The notes beneath the pieces are model-generated. The model made no database searches and had not been told where the DNA came from. It was given only the letters and a program-made list of their open reading frames with translations. Position numbers and translations under genes: made by a program. This document shows, piece by piece, positions 25,939 through 34,891 of a stretch of 64,000 bases of DNA. Numbering within the stretch: position 1 is the first letter of the stretch; every line of letters starts with the position of its first letter. Source of the stretch: Sulfitobacter sp. (GTDB lineage: Bacteria > Pseudomonadota > Alphaproteobacteria > Rhodobacterales > Rhodobacteraceae); assembly GCA_017854855.1 (NCBI GenBank), contig JAFMGZ010000018.1, positions 1-64,000 on the forward strand, written 5' to 3'.

Positions 25939-26586
25939 TTATACCGCATCGACCTGATTGGCGGGGGCGGCCTGCTCCAATGCGGGGATCGCCATGCAAT
26001 TGGCGTGAATGCGGCTGATCGTCGGATAGGCGGCCATGTCCACACCAAAGCGGGCATTGTTCAGGACCTGCGCATAAAGGCACAGATCCGCCAGCCCGAC
26101 GGTATCGCCATGACAGAATTCACCTGTCTCGGCCTCACCCGCCAGTCGCGTTTCCATTGCCAGCATCCCGGCATTGGCCCATTTGCGGAACCATGCGGCC
26201 TTGCCCTCAGCATCGACGCCATATTCGGTTTCAAGATGTTTGAGGATACGCAGGTTGTTGACCGGATGAATGTCCAGCGCCACGATATTGGCCAGACTGC
26301 GCACGCGCGCCCGCCCCCATGGATCGCCGGGCAATAACGCGGGCTCTGGGTAGACTTCTTCCAGCCATTCAAGGATCGCCATGGATTGCGGCAGCGCCCC
26401 TTGGGGCGTCACCAGCGTCGGCACCAACCCCGAGGGGTTCAGCGCCAGATGTTCGGCGCTGGCCTGTTCCCCCTTGAGCAACGACAGCGGGACATAGTCA
26501 TAGGCCAACCCTTTGAGGTTCAGCGCCGCACGCACACGCACCGAGGTCGAAGAGCGAAAGTAGTTGTGCAGGATCAGATCGCTCAT
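25939..26586 (-). CDS. maiA: Maleylpyruvate/maleylacetoacetate isomerase (zeta-class GST)
   Basis: 215-aa glutathione-dependent isomerase. The zeta-class signature FRSSTSVRVRAALNLKG, the NPSGLVPTLV loop with the glutathione-binding QSMAILEWLEE, and DIHPVNNLRILKHL are all present. In the gentisate route it would convert maleylpyruvate to fumarylpyruvate. It is the last gene of the operon, its ATG overlapping the stop of the FAH-type hydrolase gene. Given that context maleylpyruvate is a likelier substrate than maleylacetoacetate. Confidence 0.88.
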   Translation of the reverse strand: MSDLILHNYFRSSTSVRVRAALNLKGLAYDYVPLSLLKGEQASAEHLALNPSGLVPTLVTPQGALPQSMAILEWLEEVYPEPALLPGDPWGRARVRSLANIVALDIHPVNNLRILKHLETEYGVDAEGKAAWFRKWANAGMLAMETRLAGEAETGEFCHGDTVGLADLCLYAQVLNNARFGVDMAAYPTISRIHANCMAIPALEQAAPANQVDAV

Positions 26587-27275
26587 GCGCGTGGCCCGAT
26601 TGTGACTTCAAGCTCGCCGATGCCTTCAACGCCACCGGTCATCACATCACCGGGCACCACCGCGCCCACGCCCGCAGGCGTGCCTGTCATGATGATATCG
26701 CCGGGCTGGAGCGCCATCGAGTGGGACAGGATCGACACATGTTCGCGCACCGACCAGATCAGATCGGCCAGATCGGCATCCTGGCGGATTTCGCCGTTCA
26801 CAGCCAGCCAGATGCGGCCGGTTTCAACGCTGGGCACATCCGCAATCGGTTTGATCGGCCCAATCGGCGCGGATTGGTCAAATGCCTTGCCCCAATCCCA
26901 GGGGCGGCCCATATCCTTGGCCTCGCCCTGCAGGTCGCGGCGGGTCATGTCCAAACCCACGGCCGCACCCCAGACATGATCCATCACATCCTCTTGGGCG
27001 ATCTCTGATCCGCCTTTGCCGATGGCGATGACCAGCTCAATCTCATGATGCAGGTTCTGGGTCAGCTTGGGATAGGCGATGGTGCAGGGCGTATCCAAGG
27101 CGGCATCCGCCGGCTTGGTGAAAAAGAACGGTGCCTCGCGGGTCGGGTCCTTGCCCATCTCGCGGGCATGCGCCTCGTAATTGCGACCGACGCAGAAAAT
27201 CCGGCGGATTGGGAAACGGTCCTCGGTGCCTTGCACCGCTAGGCTGGCCTGTTTGGGGGCGTCAAATACATACAT
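26583..27275 (-). CDS. Fumarylacetoacetate hydrolase family protein (probable fumarylpyruvate hydrolase)
   Basis: 230 aa, the short single-domain FAH type. FCVGRNYEAHAREMG, FFTKPADA, the metal ligand region HHEIELVIAIGKGG and the C-terminal MTGTPAGVGAVVPGD are characteristic. It should cleave fumarylpyruvate to fumarate and pyruvate in the cytoplasm. Its start and the preceding gene's stop share TAATG, so it is translationally coupled to gentisate dioxygenase. Confidence 0.9.
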   Translation of the reverse strand: MYVFDAPKQASLAVQGTEDRFPIRRIFCVGRNYEAHAREMGKDPTREAPFFFTKPADAALDTPCTIAYPKLTQNLHHEIELVIAIGKGGSEIAQEDVMDHVWGAAVGLDMTRRDLQGEAKDMGRPWDWGKAFDQSAPIGPIKPIADVPSVETGRIWLAVNGEIRQDADLADLIWSVREHVSILSHSMALQPGDIIMTGTPAGVGAVVPGDVMTGGVEGIGELEVTIGPRA

Positions 27276-28321
27276 TAGTGATTTCCTCTGTGGTCGCGGA
27301 AAAGCCCCAGCTTTTCCTGAATGGGTCGGTCGGAGTAAGAGAACAGCACCGCGTCCTCGTCTGTTTCATGGATGATTTCATGCCAGCTGGGCACAACGAA
27401 CACGTCGCGGGGTTTCCAGTCAATCACTTGATCGCGCACACGGGTGCGCCCTGACCCCTCAACACAGACATAGACGGTCGCATCGGTGGATTTATAGGGC
27501 GCGCCGCTGAACCCTTTGGGCAGCAGTTGCAGGCAGGTGCCAATTGTCGGCATCGCCCAGCCGCCATCAACCGGATTGATATAGCGCATCTTGAGTCCAT
27601 GGGACGGGTCCCATTCTTCGGTCTTGCGCATCTGTTCCAGCGCCTCGCGCGAGCGGGCATAGGGATAGTTGAAAATCGGCGAGGTCGGCTTGGCCCGCTC
27701 ATAGCCCAAGGGCAGCATGTTCGCGCCATAGCGGGCGGTGCTGTCATTAGTCGGGATGGTGATTTCCTGCTGATCCTCGCCCAGCCCTTCGGCAAAGGAA
27801 GCATCAAAGAACTGCACCACCGGAATGTCCAACCCGTCCAGCCAGAATATCGGGTCATCCGTGGTATTGCCGTGATCATGCCATTCCCAATTGGGGGTGA
27901 TGACAAAATCACCAAACTGCATTTCGGTCTTTTCACCACCCACAGCGGTAAACCCGCCCGAGGATTCCAGAACAAAGCGCAGCGCAGATTGGGTGTGGCG
28001 ATGGGCCGGGGCAATTTCCCCCGGCATCACGCATTGCACCCCGCAATAGAGACTGGTTGTGACCTTGCTGGTCCCCTTCAGGCCGGGGTTTTCCAGGATC
28101 AGCACGCGGCGCTCTGCCTCTTTGGCGGTGATCAGGCCTGCGGCCTCAATCAGGCGGGCGCGGACGCTGTCATAGGACCATTTGAAGGGGATGCAGGCTG
28201 ATTTCGGCTCAGGCGTGATGATACCCGCCATGACCGACCACAGCGCACGCATGCTTTCGGGTTCAATGGCGTTATAGAACGCCTCGCGTTCGGGCGAATT
28301 TGGGGGGGCGGCGTGGCTCAT
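27275..28321 (-). CDS. Gentisate 1,2-dioxygenase
   Basis: 348-aa bicupin ring-cleavage dioxygenase. The Fe(II)-binding first cupin shows PAHRHTQSALRFVLESSG and NWEWHDHGN; the second cupin covers about residues 240-340 (TIGTCLQLLPKG, WHEIIHETDED). It opens gentisate (2,5-dihydroxybenzoate) to maleylpyruvate. The neighbouring hydrolase, isomerase, CoA ligase and hydroxylase make the assignment firm. It overlaps the CoA ligase gene by 4 bp. Confidence 0.93.
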   Translation of the reverse strand: MSHAAPPNSPEREAFYNAIEPESMRALWSVMAGIITPEPKSACIPFKWSYDSVRARLIEAAGLITAKEAERRVLILENPGLKGTSKVTTSLYCGVQCVMPGEIAPAHRHTQSALRFVLESSGGFTAVGGEKTEMQFGDFVITPNWEWHDHGNTTDDPIFWLDGLDIPVVQFFDASFAEGLGEDQQEITIPTNDSTARYGANMLPLGYERAKPTSPIFNYPYARSREALEQMRKTEEWDPSHGLKMRYINPVDGGWAMPTIGTCLQLLPKGFSGAPYKSTDATVYVCVEGSGRTRVRDQVIDWKPRDVFVVPSWHEIIHETDEDAVLFSYSDRPIQEKLGLFRDHRGNH

Positions 28322-29835
28322 GATGCGGGCTCCATTCGTTTGAGGGCTTGGCGGTCGATCTTGTCGGTACCGGTTTTCGGCAGGTCAGGCAGGAACACGA
28401 TCTCGCGCGGGTATTTGTGGGGCAGCAATGCTGCTTTGGCGTGGCTGATCAGGTCTTTGCGCAGGGCGTCATCGCCGGTTGTCTTGGCCGATACCCAGGC
28501 CTTGATCGTCATGCGACCGTCGGGCAGCGGCAGGGCCATCACGCAGGCCTCGCGCACTTGCGGATGATCATTCAGCGCCCATTCGATTTCCAGCGGATAG
28601 ACCCATTGACCCGAAACTTTGACCAGATCATCGGCCCGACCTTTGAAATAGTAAAACCCGTCTGCGTCGCGTTGAAAACGATCACCCGTGTCTAACCAGC
28701 CGTCTTTCATGGTCTCGGCGGTCTTGTCGGGGCGGTTCCAGTAATATTCAGCACCTGACAGGCCCATAACCTGCATCACGCCCTCTTCGTCGTCCTGCGC
28801 CTCGACCCCTTCGGGTGTCAGCAGTCGGATGGCATATCCTTCAACCGCACGACCAGCAGCGCCAGGTTTCTGCGTCGTCTCATCATTGCTGAGGTAGATG
28901 TGCAGCATCTCAGTTGAGCCTAACCCCTCGACAATCGGCAGGCCAAAGCGGTCCTTCCAATCGCGGGCCAGCTCGGGTGAGAGAACCTCAGCCGCTGAAA
29001 CGCAGAGCCGGACGGATGACATATCCACCGTCTCGATCCCCGGATCATTGGCCAGCGCGGTATAGAGCGTGGGCAGCCCGAACAGGATCGTCGGGCGATG
29101 GGCATTGATCTGCTCAAAACAGCGCGTTGGCGTCGGACGGTCAGACAACAGGACCGATGCCGCACCCACCGCAAAAGGGAAAGTGACCGAATTGCCAAAA
29201 CCATAGGCAAAGAAGATCTTGGGGATCGAAAAACAGATGTCATCGGCGGTGATCTTCAGCACATCACGGGCATAGGTATGGGCGGTATAGGCTGCATCCT
29301 CATGTTTGTGCACGACGCCCTTGGGTTTACCGGTAGAGCCGGATGAATACATCCAGAACGCCATATCTGTGCGCTTGCTTGGATGTTCTGACAGCTGCGC
29401 GGGCGCGTCCTGCCAGGGGCGGGTGCCTGCATCAAAGGTCGTGACAGCGCTCTGCGCAAACAGCGCCGCATGCCCCGGCGAATAGATCACGGCGGTGGCG
29501 GCGGAATCCTCAAGATAGAAATCAATCAGTTCTTGCGTTGACAGGGTGTTGATCAGCATCGGAACAAGACCCGCGCGCATCGCGCCCATGATCGCCGCAG
29601 GATAGACCGGGTGATCCTCAAGATAGAGCAGCACACGATCGCCCGGCACCGATCCGGCAGCCAGCAGGGCATTTCCGATCCGGGCCGCTTCTGCCTGCAG
29701 ATCGCCATAGGTCCACCTGCCTGCATCATGCAGGATCGCCAGCCGCGCGGGGTCATTGTCCCACAGCAGGCGGGCGGCGTTATAGTCCTGCGGCAGGGCA
29801 AAACCGATGTTCTGGGCGATTGTTTGCGGCGTCAT
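28318..29835 (-). CDS. Aromatic acid-CoA ligase (benzoate-CoA ligase family)
   Basis: 505-aa adenylate-forming ligase. The P-loop is YSSGSTGKPKGVVHKH; later motifs are VEGLGSTEMLHIYLSN, GWLDTGDRF, GRADDLVKVSGQWVYPLEIE and the catalytic lysine in LPKTGTDKIDRQAL. It falls in the benzoate/4-hydroxybenzoate-CoA ligase group by general pattern. Encoded just after the flavin hydroxylase gene and before gentisate dioxygenase, it should activate the incoming hydroxybenzoate (salicylate, 4-hydroxybenzoate or similar) to its CoA ester before hydroxylation. Confidence 0.87.
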   Translation of the reverse strand: MTPQTIAQNIGFALPQDYNAARLLWDNDPARLAILHDAGRWTYGDLQAEAARIGNALLAAGSVPGDRVLLYLEDHPVYPAAIMGAMRAGLVPMLINTLSTQELIDFYLEDSAATAVIYSPGHAALFAQSAVTTFDAGTRPWQDAPAQLSEHPSKRTDMAFWMYSSGSTGKPKGVVHKHEDAAYTAHTYARDVLKITADDICFSIPKIFFAYGFGNSVTFPFAVGAASVLLSDRPTPTRCFEQINAHRPTILFGLPTLYTALANDPGIETVDMSSVRLCVSAAEVLSPELARDWKDRFGLPIVEGLGSTEMLHIYLSNDETTQKPGAAGRAVEGYAIRLLTPEGVEAQDDEEGVMQVMGLSGAEYYWNRPDKTAETMKDGWLDTGDRFQRDADGFYYFKGRADDLVKVSGQWVYPLEIEWALNDHPQVREACVMALPLPDGRMTIKAWVSAKTTGDDALRKDLISHAKAALLPHKYPREIVFLPDLPKTGTDKIDRQALKRMEPAS

Positions 29836-30977
29836 AGAGTGCCCTCCAGATCAATGCCTTTGGCGCGCAGGGTCGCCGTGAACGCGGGGGCCATTCGGGC
29901 CAGTCGTTCTGCCGACAACCGGCCTGCACGGCGGATATAGCTGAGCGCGAAAGGATAGGGGTCAAGCTGCATGTGGGTGCCGAAATCCTCGTACCAATCG
30001 GCACTTTGACGGGCGGCAGTGACGATCTTGTTCAACACCGGTTGGCGTTCAGACTGATAGGCAGGCAAGGCCGCAGTCACGTCCCAATCAGCCGCGCGCA
30101 GGGCCCGGGCCAGCGCGATCACATCTTCAAGCGCCAGCCGCGTCCCCGACCCGATCGAAAAATGCGCCGTGTGCAGGGCGTCACCGACCAGCACGCAATT
30201 GTCGTGATACCATGTCTCGCAGGACAGGTTGGGGAATTGCCGCCAAGTGGATTGATTGGGGATCAGCGCGGCCCCTTCCAGGTGATCGGCAAAAAGCGCC
30301 TCGCAGGCGGCGCGATATTCAGGTTCGGCCATATCGGCAAATCCTGACTGCGCAAATGTCAGGGGGCCCATTTCGATGATGAACGTCGCCCGCCCGGGCG
30401 CATAGCTGTAGTGATGCGCGTTCATCGGTCCATGGGGCGTGTCGATAAAGGTCTGCGTCAGCGCATCAAATTCACGGTTGGCCCCATACCAGACAAAGCG
30501 GTTATCCAGCGCCGTGATCTTTTCGCCAAAGGCCTGCGGGTTCGACCGGCGCAGCAGCGAATTCAGACCATCCGCACCAATGGTCAGATCCGCATCAGGC
30601 AGGTCGGACAGGGCATCAATACGCATGCCGTACTGCGGAACTATTCCCAGATCAGCCGCGCGCCTTTGCAGCAATTGCAACAATTCCAATCGCCCGATGC
30701 CAGCAAATCCAACGCCATCAATCGCGATATGCGCGTCACGATGGTTGACCACAATATCAGACCAGCGCTGCATATGCGGTTCAATCAGATCGGCGGTTTC
30801 AGGGTCATCACCGCGCAGGAACTCAAGCGCCTGATCAGAAAAGACCACACCAAAGCCAAAAGTCGCATCAGGCGGGTTCTGCTCAAACACACGCACCGTC
30901 AGATCCGCCCGCATCCGCTTGAGCAGGATCGCCGCATAAAGCCCTGCGGGACCGGCCCCAAGAATGTTGATTTGCAT
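29832..30977 (-). CDS. FAD-dependent aryl-CoA hydroxylase (salicylyl-CoA 5-hydroxylase-like)
   Basis: 381-aa class A flavoprotein monooxygenase. Dinucleotide fold ILGAGPAGLYAAILLKR, the stretch GFGVVFSDQALEFLRGDDPE and the FAD-ribityl motif LVGDALHTAHFSIGSGTRLALED are the pattern seen in salicylyl-CoA hydroxylase and the N-terminal half of anthraniloyl-CoA monooxygenase, not in free-salicylate hydroxylases. It would hydroxylate an aromatic CoA ester to gentisyl-CoA. First gene of the operon, with GGGGGGAGACT before ATG and the IclR operator upstream. Substrate identity between 2- and 4-hydroxybenzoyl-CoA is open. Confidence 0.85.
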   Translation of the reverse strand: MQINILGAGPAGLYAAILLKRMRADLTVRVFEQNPPDATFGFGVVFSDQALEFLRGDDPETADLIEPHMQRWSDIVVNHRDAHIAIDGVGFAGIGRLELLQLLQRRAADLGIVPQYGMRIDALSDLPDADLTIGADGLNSLLRRSNPQAFGEKITALDNRFVWYGANREFDALTQTFIDTPHGPMNAHHYSYAPGRATFIIEMGPLTFAQSGFADMAEPEYRAACEALFADHLEGAALIPNQSTWRQFPNLSCETWYHDNCVLVGDALHTAHFSIGSGTRLALEDVIALARALRAADWDVTAALPAYQSERQPVLNKIVTAARQSADWYEDFGTHMQLDPYPFALSYIRRAGRLSAERLARMAPAFTATLRAKGIDLEGTL

Positions 30978-31000
30978 AGTCTCCCCCCTTGCGAGATATT

Positions 31001-31016
31001 GCGTAACACGTTACGC
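31001..31016. promoter_or_regulatory. Perfect palindromic operator of the IclR regulator
   Basis: GCGTAAC (31001-31007) and GTTACGC (31010-31016) form a perfect inverted repeat with a two-base centre. A third half-site-like CGTAA follows at 31021. It is in the 62-bp space between the divergent hydroxylase and IclR genes and overlaps where both promoters must be, so regulation of both directions by the IclR protein is likely. Confidence 0.75.
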
Positions 31017-31039
31017 TATTCGTAATCAAGGGGGTTGTC

Positions 31040-31756
31040 ATGACAGGTCAGGATCGCGGCAGAGGCGTGCAATCGGTTGAGGTATCGGTCACCCTGCTGA
31101 CGGCCCTTGCGCGCAACGGGGCTGCCATGCCGCTGGGTGATCTGGCCCAGGCTGTGGGCATGGCCCCGGCCAAGGTGCACCGCTATCTGGCCAGCTTTGT
31201 CGACAGCGGCATGGTTCGACAGCGCAAGTCTGGCAGCTATGATCTGGGGCCACGTGCCGCCGAGATTGGCATCGCTGCGGTGGCGCGGATCGATCCGGTC
31301 AACCGCGCAGCCGATGGGCTGTCCGGTCTGGTTGAGGAAACCGGGCTGAGCGCCACATTGGCCGTTTGGGGTACCCATGGGCCGACCGTCATCCGCTGGG
31401 AAAAAGCAGCGACCGCGCTGGTCACCACCTTGGGCCTTGGGTCGGTGCTGCCTGTCACCCGATCTGCGACGGGGCGGATATTTCTGGGGTATTTACCTGA
31501 CCGTTTGCTCAGCGGCCTTGTTAGCACCGAAGGCGCGACATTGGCAGATTTGGCTGACCTCAGATCGCATATTCGCACCATCGGTTTTGCGACGGCAGAT
31601 CAGGAATTCATTCCCGGCCTTTTCGCGCTGGCCTGCCCTGTCTTTGATGCGCAGGGTACACCAGCCGCGGTGGTGACCCTTGTGGGGCTGGAGGGCGACA
31701 TCTTGACCCCCGATCATCCCATTCGCAACCAGCTACGCGCCTTCTGTACCGCCTGA
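31040..31756 (+). CDS. IclR-family transcriptional regulator of the gentisate operon
   Basis: 238 aa. The N-terminal winged helix (QSVEVSVTLLTALARNGAAMPLGDLAQAVGMAPAKVHRYLASFVDSGMVRQ) and the C-terminal GAF-like ligand domain (VNRAADGLSGLVEETGLSATLAVW) are typical of IclR. AAGGGGG precedes ATG. Divergent orientation to the aromatic operon and the palindrome between them identify its target. Its inducer is probably the aromatic acid or its CoA ester. Its 3' end overlaps the convergent cueR gene by 24 bp. Confidence 0.9.
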   Translation: MTGQDRGRGVQSVEVSVTLLTALARNGAAMPLGDLAQAVGMAPAKVHRYLASFVDSGMVRQRKSGSYDLGPRAAEIGIAAVARIDPVNRAADGLSGLVEETGLSATLAVWGTHGPTVIRWEKAATALVTTLGLGSVLPVTRSATGRIFLGYLPDRLLSGLVSTEGATLADLADLRSHIRTIGFATADQEFIPGLFALACPVFDAQGTPAAVVTLVGLEGDILTPDHPIRNQLRAFCTA

Positions 31757-32152
31757 ACGCAGCGCGCCGTGACCGGCCAGATCAGACAGGATCGGGCAAT
31801 TTGGCCGGTTGTCCCCTGCGCAGGACCGCACCAGCTCTGACAGGGTTTGACGCATGGTGGTTAGCTCTTTTAGTTTGCGGTCGATTTCTTTCAGGTGGTG
31901 TTGGGCGATGGATTTGACATCGCCGCTGGCCCTGTTCTTGTCATCGTAAAGCGCCAAGAGACTGCGACAATCCTCAACCGCAAAGCCAAGGGACCGGGCA
32001 CGCGCCAGAAAGGCCAGCTTGTGCACATCCGTATCTGAAAAAACACGATAGCCGTTTTCCTCTCGGCGGGGGCGGATCAACCCGATGTCTTCGTAGTAGC
32101 GGATGGTTTTTGCCGGAAGGCCAGTCAAGGCGCTGACGGATTTGATGTTCAT
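31733..32152 (-). CDS. cueR: Cu(I)-responsive MerR-family regulator CueR
   Basis: 139 aa. The N-terminal MerR DNA-binding domain begins MNIKSVSALTGLPAKTIRYYEDIGLIRP; a dimerisation helix follows, then the metal loop with Cys111 and Cys119 (SCAGDNRPNCPIL), equivalent to Cys112/Cys120 of E. coli CueR. That eight-residue spacing identifies a monovalent copper/silver sensor. It is translated from an ATG overlapping the copA stop, so it is the second gene of a copA-cueR operon and probably autoregulated through the copA promoter. The gene end overlaps the IclR gene on the other strand. Confidence 0.93.
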   Translation of the reverse strand: MNIKSVSALTGLPAKTIRYYEDIGLIRPRREENGYRVFSDTDVHKLAFLARARSLGFAVEDCRSLLALYDDKNRASGDVKSIAQHHLKEIDRKLKELTTMRQTLSELVRSCAGDNRPNCPILSDLAGHGALRSGGTEGA

Positions 32153-34596
32153 GCAGCTGCCTCCGCGCGGCGCAACCGCAGGGCATTGCCCAGCACAAAG
32201 ACCGACGAAAACGCCATCGCCCCCGCCGCAAGGCCCGGCGACAGCAACACGCCAAAACCGGGATAGAGCACACCAGCCGCGACCGGGATCAACAGCACGT
32301 TGTAGCCAAAAGCCCAGACCAGGTTCTGACGGATATTGCGCAAGGTCTGGCGCGACATGTGAAAGGCCTGCACAACCCCCTGCAGATCGCCTGACATCAG
32401 CACGACATCCGCTGTCTCGATGGCCACATCCGTGCCTGTTCCGATGGCAATGCCCACATCCGCCTCTGCCAGTACCGGCGCATCATTGATGCCATCACCA
32501 ACAAAGGCCACCTTGCCATGGGTGGTGCGCAGCTCTTTCAGCGCTGCCATCTTGCCTTCGGGCAAGACCCCGGAAATCACGGTTTCGATGCCAAGCTCAT
32601 TTGCAACGGCCTGTGCTGTGGCCTGGGCATCACCGGTAATCATCGCCACCTTTAGGCCGCGTGCCCTGAGCGCTGCTATCGCTGCTGCACTGGTCGGGCG
32701 CAGCGGGTCCGAAACCGCAAGAAGTGCCGCCAATTGGCCGTCCTGCGCGGCAAAGAAAACCGTCTGCCCAGCGTTTTCGAGTGCTGCGGTCTGATCGGCA
32801 AATTGCGCGGGATCGGCCCCTTCCAGTGCCATCATGGCGGCATTGCCGATGGCGAGGCGGCGGCCCTCAACCATGGCACTGATGCCCCGGCCTGCATGGA
32901 CCTGCATGTCGGCAATCTGGCCAAGGCTGCACCCTTGTTCATGCGCGAAATCCACAATCGCGCGGGCAACAGGATGTTCTGATTGGTTTTCAACCGCTGC
33001 GATCCGGGACAACAATGTTTTGCGGTCCATGCCATCCAGACAATCAAAGGTGGTCAGGGCAGGCCTGCCTTGGGTGATGGTACCGGTCTTGTCCAATGCG
33101 ATCACCGCCACATCGCTCAGGGATTGCAGCGCATCGCCCTGGCGAAACAGGACACCCAATTCGGCGGCCCGGCCGGTGCCGACCATGATTGACGTCGGTG
33201 TGGCCAGACCCATGGCACAGGGACAGGCAATGATCAGCACAGAAACCCCCACGACCAGCGCATGAGACAAAGCAGGTTCTGGACCAAAGATCAGCCAGAT
33301 CAGGACTGTGACCACGGCCACAGCAATCACTGCCGGCACAAACCAAAGCGTGACCTGATCGACCAGGGCCTGAATGGGCAAACGCGCGCCCTGCGCCTGC
33401 TGAACCATGCGGATGATCTGCGCCAGTGTTGTCGCCTCGCCCACGCGTTCGACCTTGCAAACAAGCGCGCCGTGACCATTGACGCTGCCGCCCGTGAGCG
33501 CGTCGCCTGCCGCTTTGGCGACCTGCATGGGTTCACCGGTGATCATGCTTTCGTCGACGCTGCTGGTGCCCGAAACGACGGTCGCATCGGTCGGCACACG
33601 TTCGCCCGGCTGCAACAGAAATTCCTGCCCGACTTCCAACTCGGCCACCGGCACCACAACCCAATCCTCGCCGCGCCGCACCTTGGCATTATGCGGCTGC
33701 AGACCGATCAGCTTGCGAATGGCGGCACCCGTCTGCCCTTTTGCACGCAACTCAAACCAACGGCCCAACAGGATCAGGGTCACGATCACTGCTGCTGCCT
33801 CGAAATAGACCACCCTTGTCCCCTGTGGCAAAACCGACGGTGCAAAAAGCGCGATTGTCGAGAATGTCCAGGCCGCGCCGGCACCCATGGCGACCAGACT
33901 GTCCATCGTCGGCGCACGCCGCCAAAGTGCGGGAAATCCGGCCAGGAAAAACTGCCGTCCCGGACCGACCAGAACCGCTGTGGTCAGGATGAACTGAATG
34001 ATCCAACTGGCTTCATGGCCAATCGTGGAGCCGACAAAGTGATGCCACGCCGGGAAAATATGGCCGCCCATCTCAAGCACGAACACAGGAAGTGTCAGCG
34101 CGGCGGCCGCCAGCATGGCATTGCGCTGCTCAAGGGCCTGCGCGGCCTTGCGCGCGCCCTCGTCCTCGACTTCTGCCTGTTGCTGGATATGGGCCGGATA
34201 CCCCGCCTTTGCCGATGCATTGACCAAGGCGGCAGGGCTGGTCAGCCCCGGCACATAACGCAGCAAGGCGGTTTCATCGGCAAGGTTGACCTGCACCTCG
34301 ACAACGCCCGGCACCGCCCGCAGGGCGCGGTCCACCCGGCCGACGCAGGATGCACAAGACATCCCAGTGATGGACAGGCGTACCTCTTGGGGCCGCGCGG
34401 GGTAACCTGCGGTCTCCAACATGGAAATGACCTCGGCAAAGGATGCAGCATCATCGACGGTGATCTGCGCTGTCTCTTCGGCAAGATTGACGCTGACTTC
34501 TTTTGCGTGATGGACCTTTTTCAACGCCTGGGTGACCCTGCTGGCGCAACCACCACAGGTCATGTTCTGCACCGGAAAAGTAACGGTCTCTTGCAT
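32149..34596 (-). CDS. copA: Copper-exporting P1B-type ATPase
   Basis: 815-aa inner-membrane Cu(I) efflux pump. Two N-terminal heavy-metal-associated domains have NMTCGGC (Cys14, Cys17) and GMSCASC (Cys81, Cys84). Eight membrane helices include the CPC motif in IACPCAMGLATP. The phosphorylation site is DKTGTITQG, with the SEHP motif, TGE in SMITGEP and hinge GDGINDAPVL. ATG 34596 is preferred to an adjacent TTG because AGGA is eight bases upstream. The promoter at 34630-34660 is of the CueR type, and cueR follows in the operon. Confidence 0.95.
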   Translation of the reverse strand: MQETVTFPVQNMTCGGCASRVTQALKKVHHAKEVSVNLAEETAQITVDDAASFAEVISMLETAGYPARPQEVRLSITGMSCASCVGRVDRALRAVPGVVEVQVNLADETALLRYVPGLTSPAALVNASAKAGYPAHIQQQAEVEDEGARKAAQALEQRNAMLAAAALTLPVFVLEMGGHIFPAWHHFVGSTIGHEASWIIQFILTTAVLVGPGRQFFLAGFPALWRRAPTMDSLVAMGAGAAWTFSTIALFAPSVLPQGTRVVYFEAAAVIVTLILLGRWFELRAKGQTGAAIRKLIGLQPHNAKVRRGEDWVVVPVAELEVGQEFLLQPGERVPTDATVVSGTSSVDESMITGEPMQVAKAAGDALTGGSVNGHGALVCKVERVGEATTLAQIIRMVQQAQGARLPIQALVDQVTLWFVPAVIAVAVVTVLIWLIFGPEPALSHALVVGVSVLIIACPCAMGLATPTSIMVGTGRAAELGVLFRQGDALQSLSDVAVIALDKTGTITQGRPALTTFDCLDGMDRKTLLSRIAAVENQSEHPVARAIVDFAHEQGCSLGQIADMQVHAGRGISAMVEGRRLAIGNAAMMALEGADPAQFADQTAALENAGQTVFFAAQDGQLAALLAVSDPLRPTSAAAIAALRARGLKVAMITGDAQATAQAVANELGIETVISGVLPEGKMAALKELRTTHGKVAFVGDGINDAPVLAEADVGIAIGTGTDVAIETADVVLMSGDLQGVVQAFHMSRQTLRNIRQNLVWAFGYNVLLIPVAAGVLYPGFGVLLSPGLAAGAMAFSSVFVLGNALRLRRAEAAA

Positions 34597-34629
34597 CAAA
34601 GCTGTCCTTGTTGAGTCCCTTTGGATTGC

Positions 34630-34660
34630 AACATAAGGGTTCCGGTAACTGGAAGGTCAA
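34630..34660 (-). promoter_or_regulatory. CueR-dependent copA promoter with 19-bp spacer
   Basis: On the minus strand, -35 TTGACC (34660-34655) and -10 TATGTT (34635-34630) are 19 bp apart, the elongated spacer typical of MerR-type activation. Within the spacer a dyad ACCTTCC...GGAACCCT resembles the CueR operator. It lies 33 bases before the copA start. Confidence 0.88.
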
Positions 34661-34891
34661 GAGGTGCTGAATATTTCCTGAGGCTGGGCCAACAACCGCC
34701 GGAAGCGGGTCTTTCAGGCATCATTTTCAAGAAATTATCAAAGAAACGGCAAAAGCGCGCCAAAAGCACTGCGATGCACGTCACGATACGGCTATTAAGT
34801 CTTGAAAGTTGAGGTGCAGCCATCTTAGACGGGTATTTTAGCGCATAAACATCCGCGCAGATCGATAGCACGACTTTGAATAGGGCAGGAC

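Noticed and set aside
33262-34614. 450-codon open frame on the plus strand
   Set aside because: Exactly antisense to copA, which has every P1B ATPase motif; the plus-strand translation has no recognisable domain and is Cys/His/Arg-rich shadow sequence.
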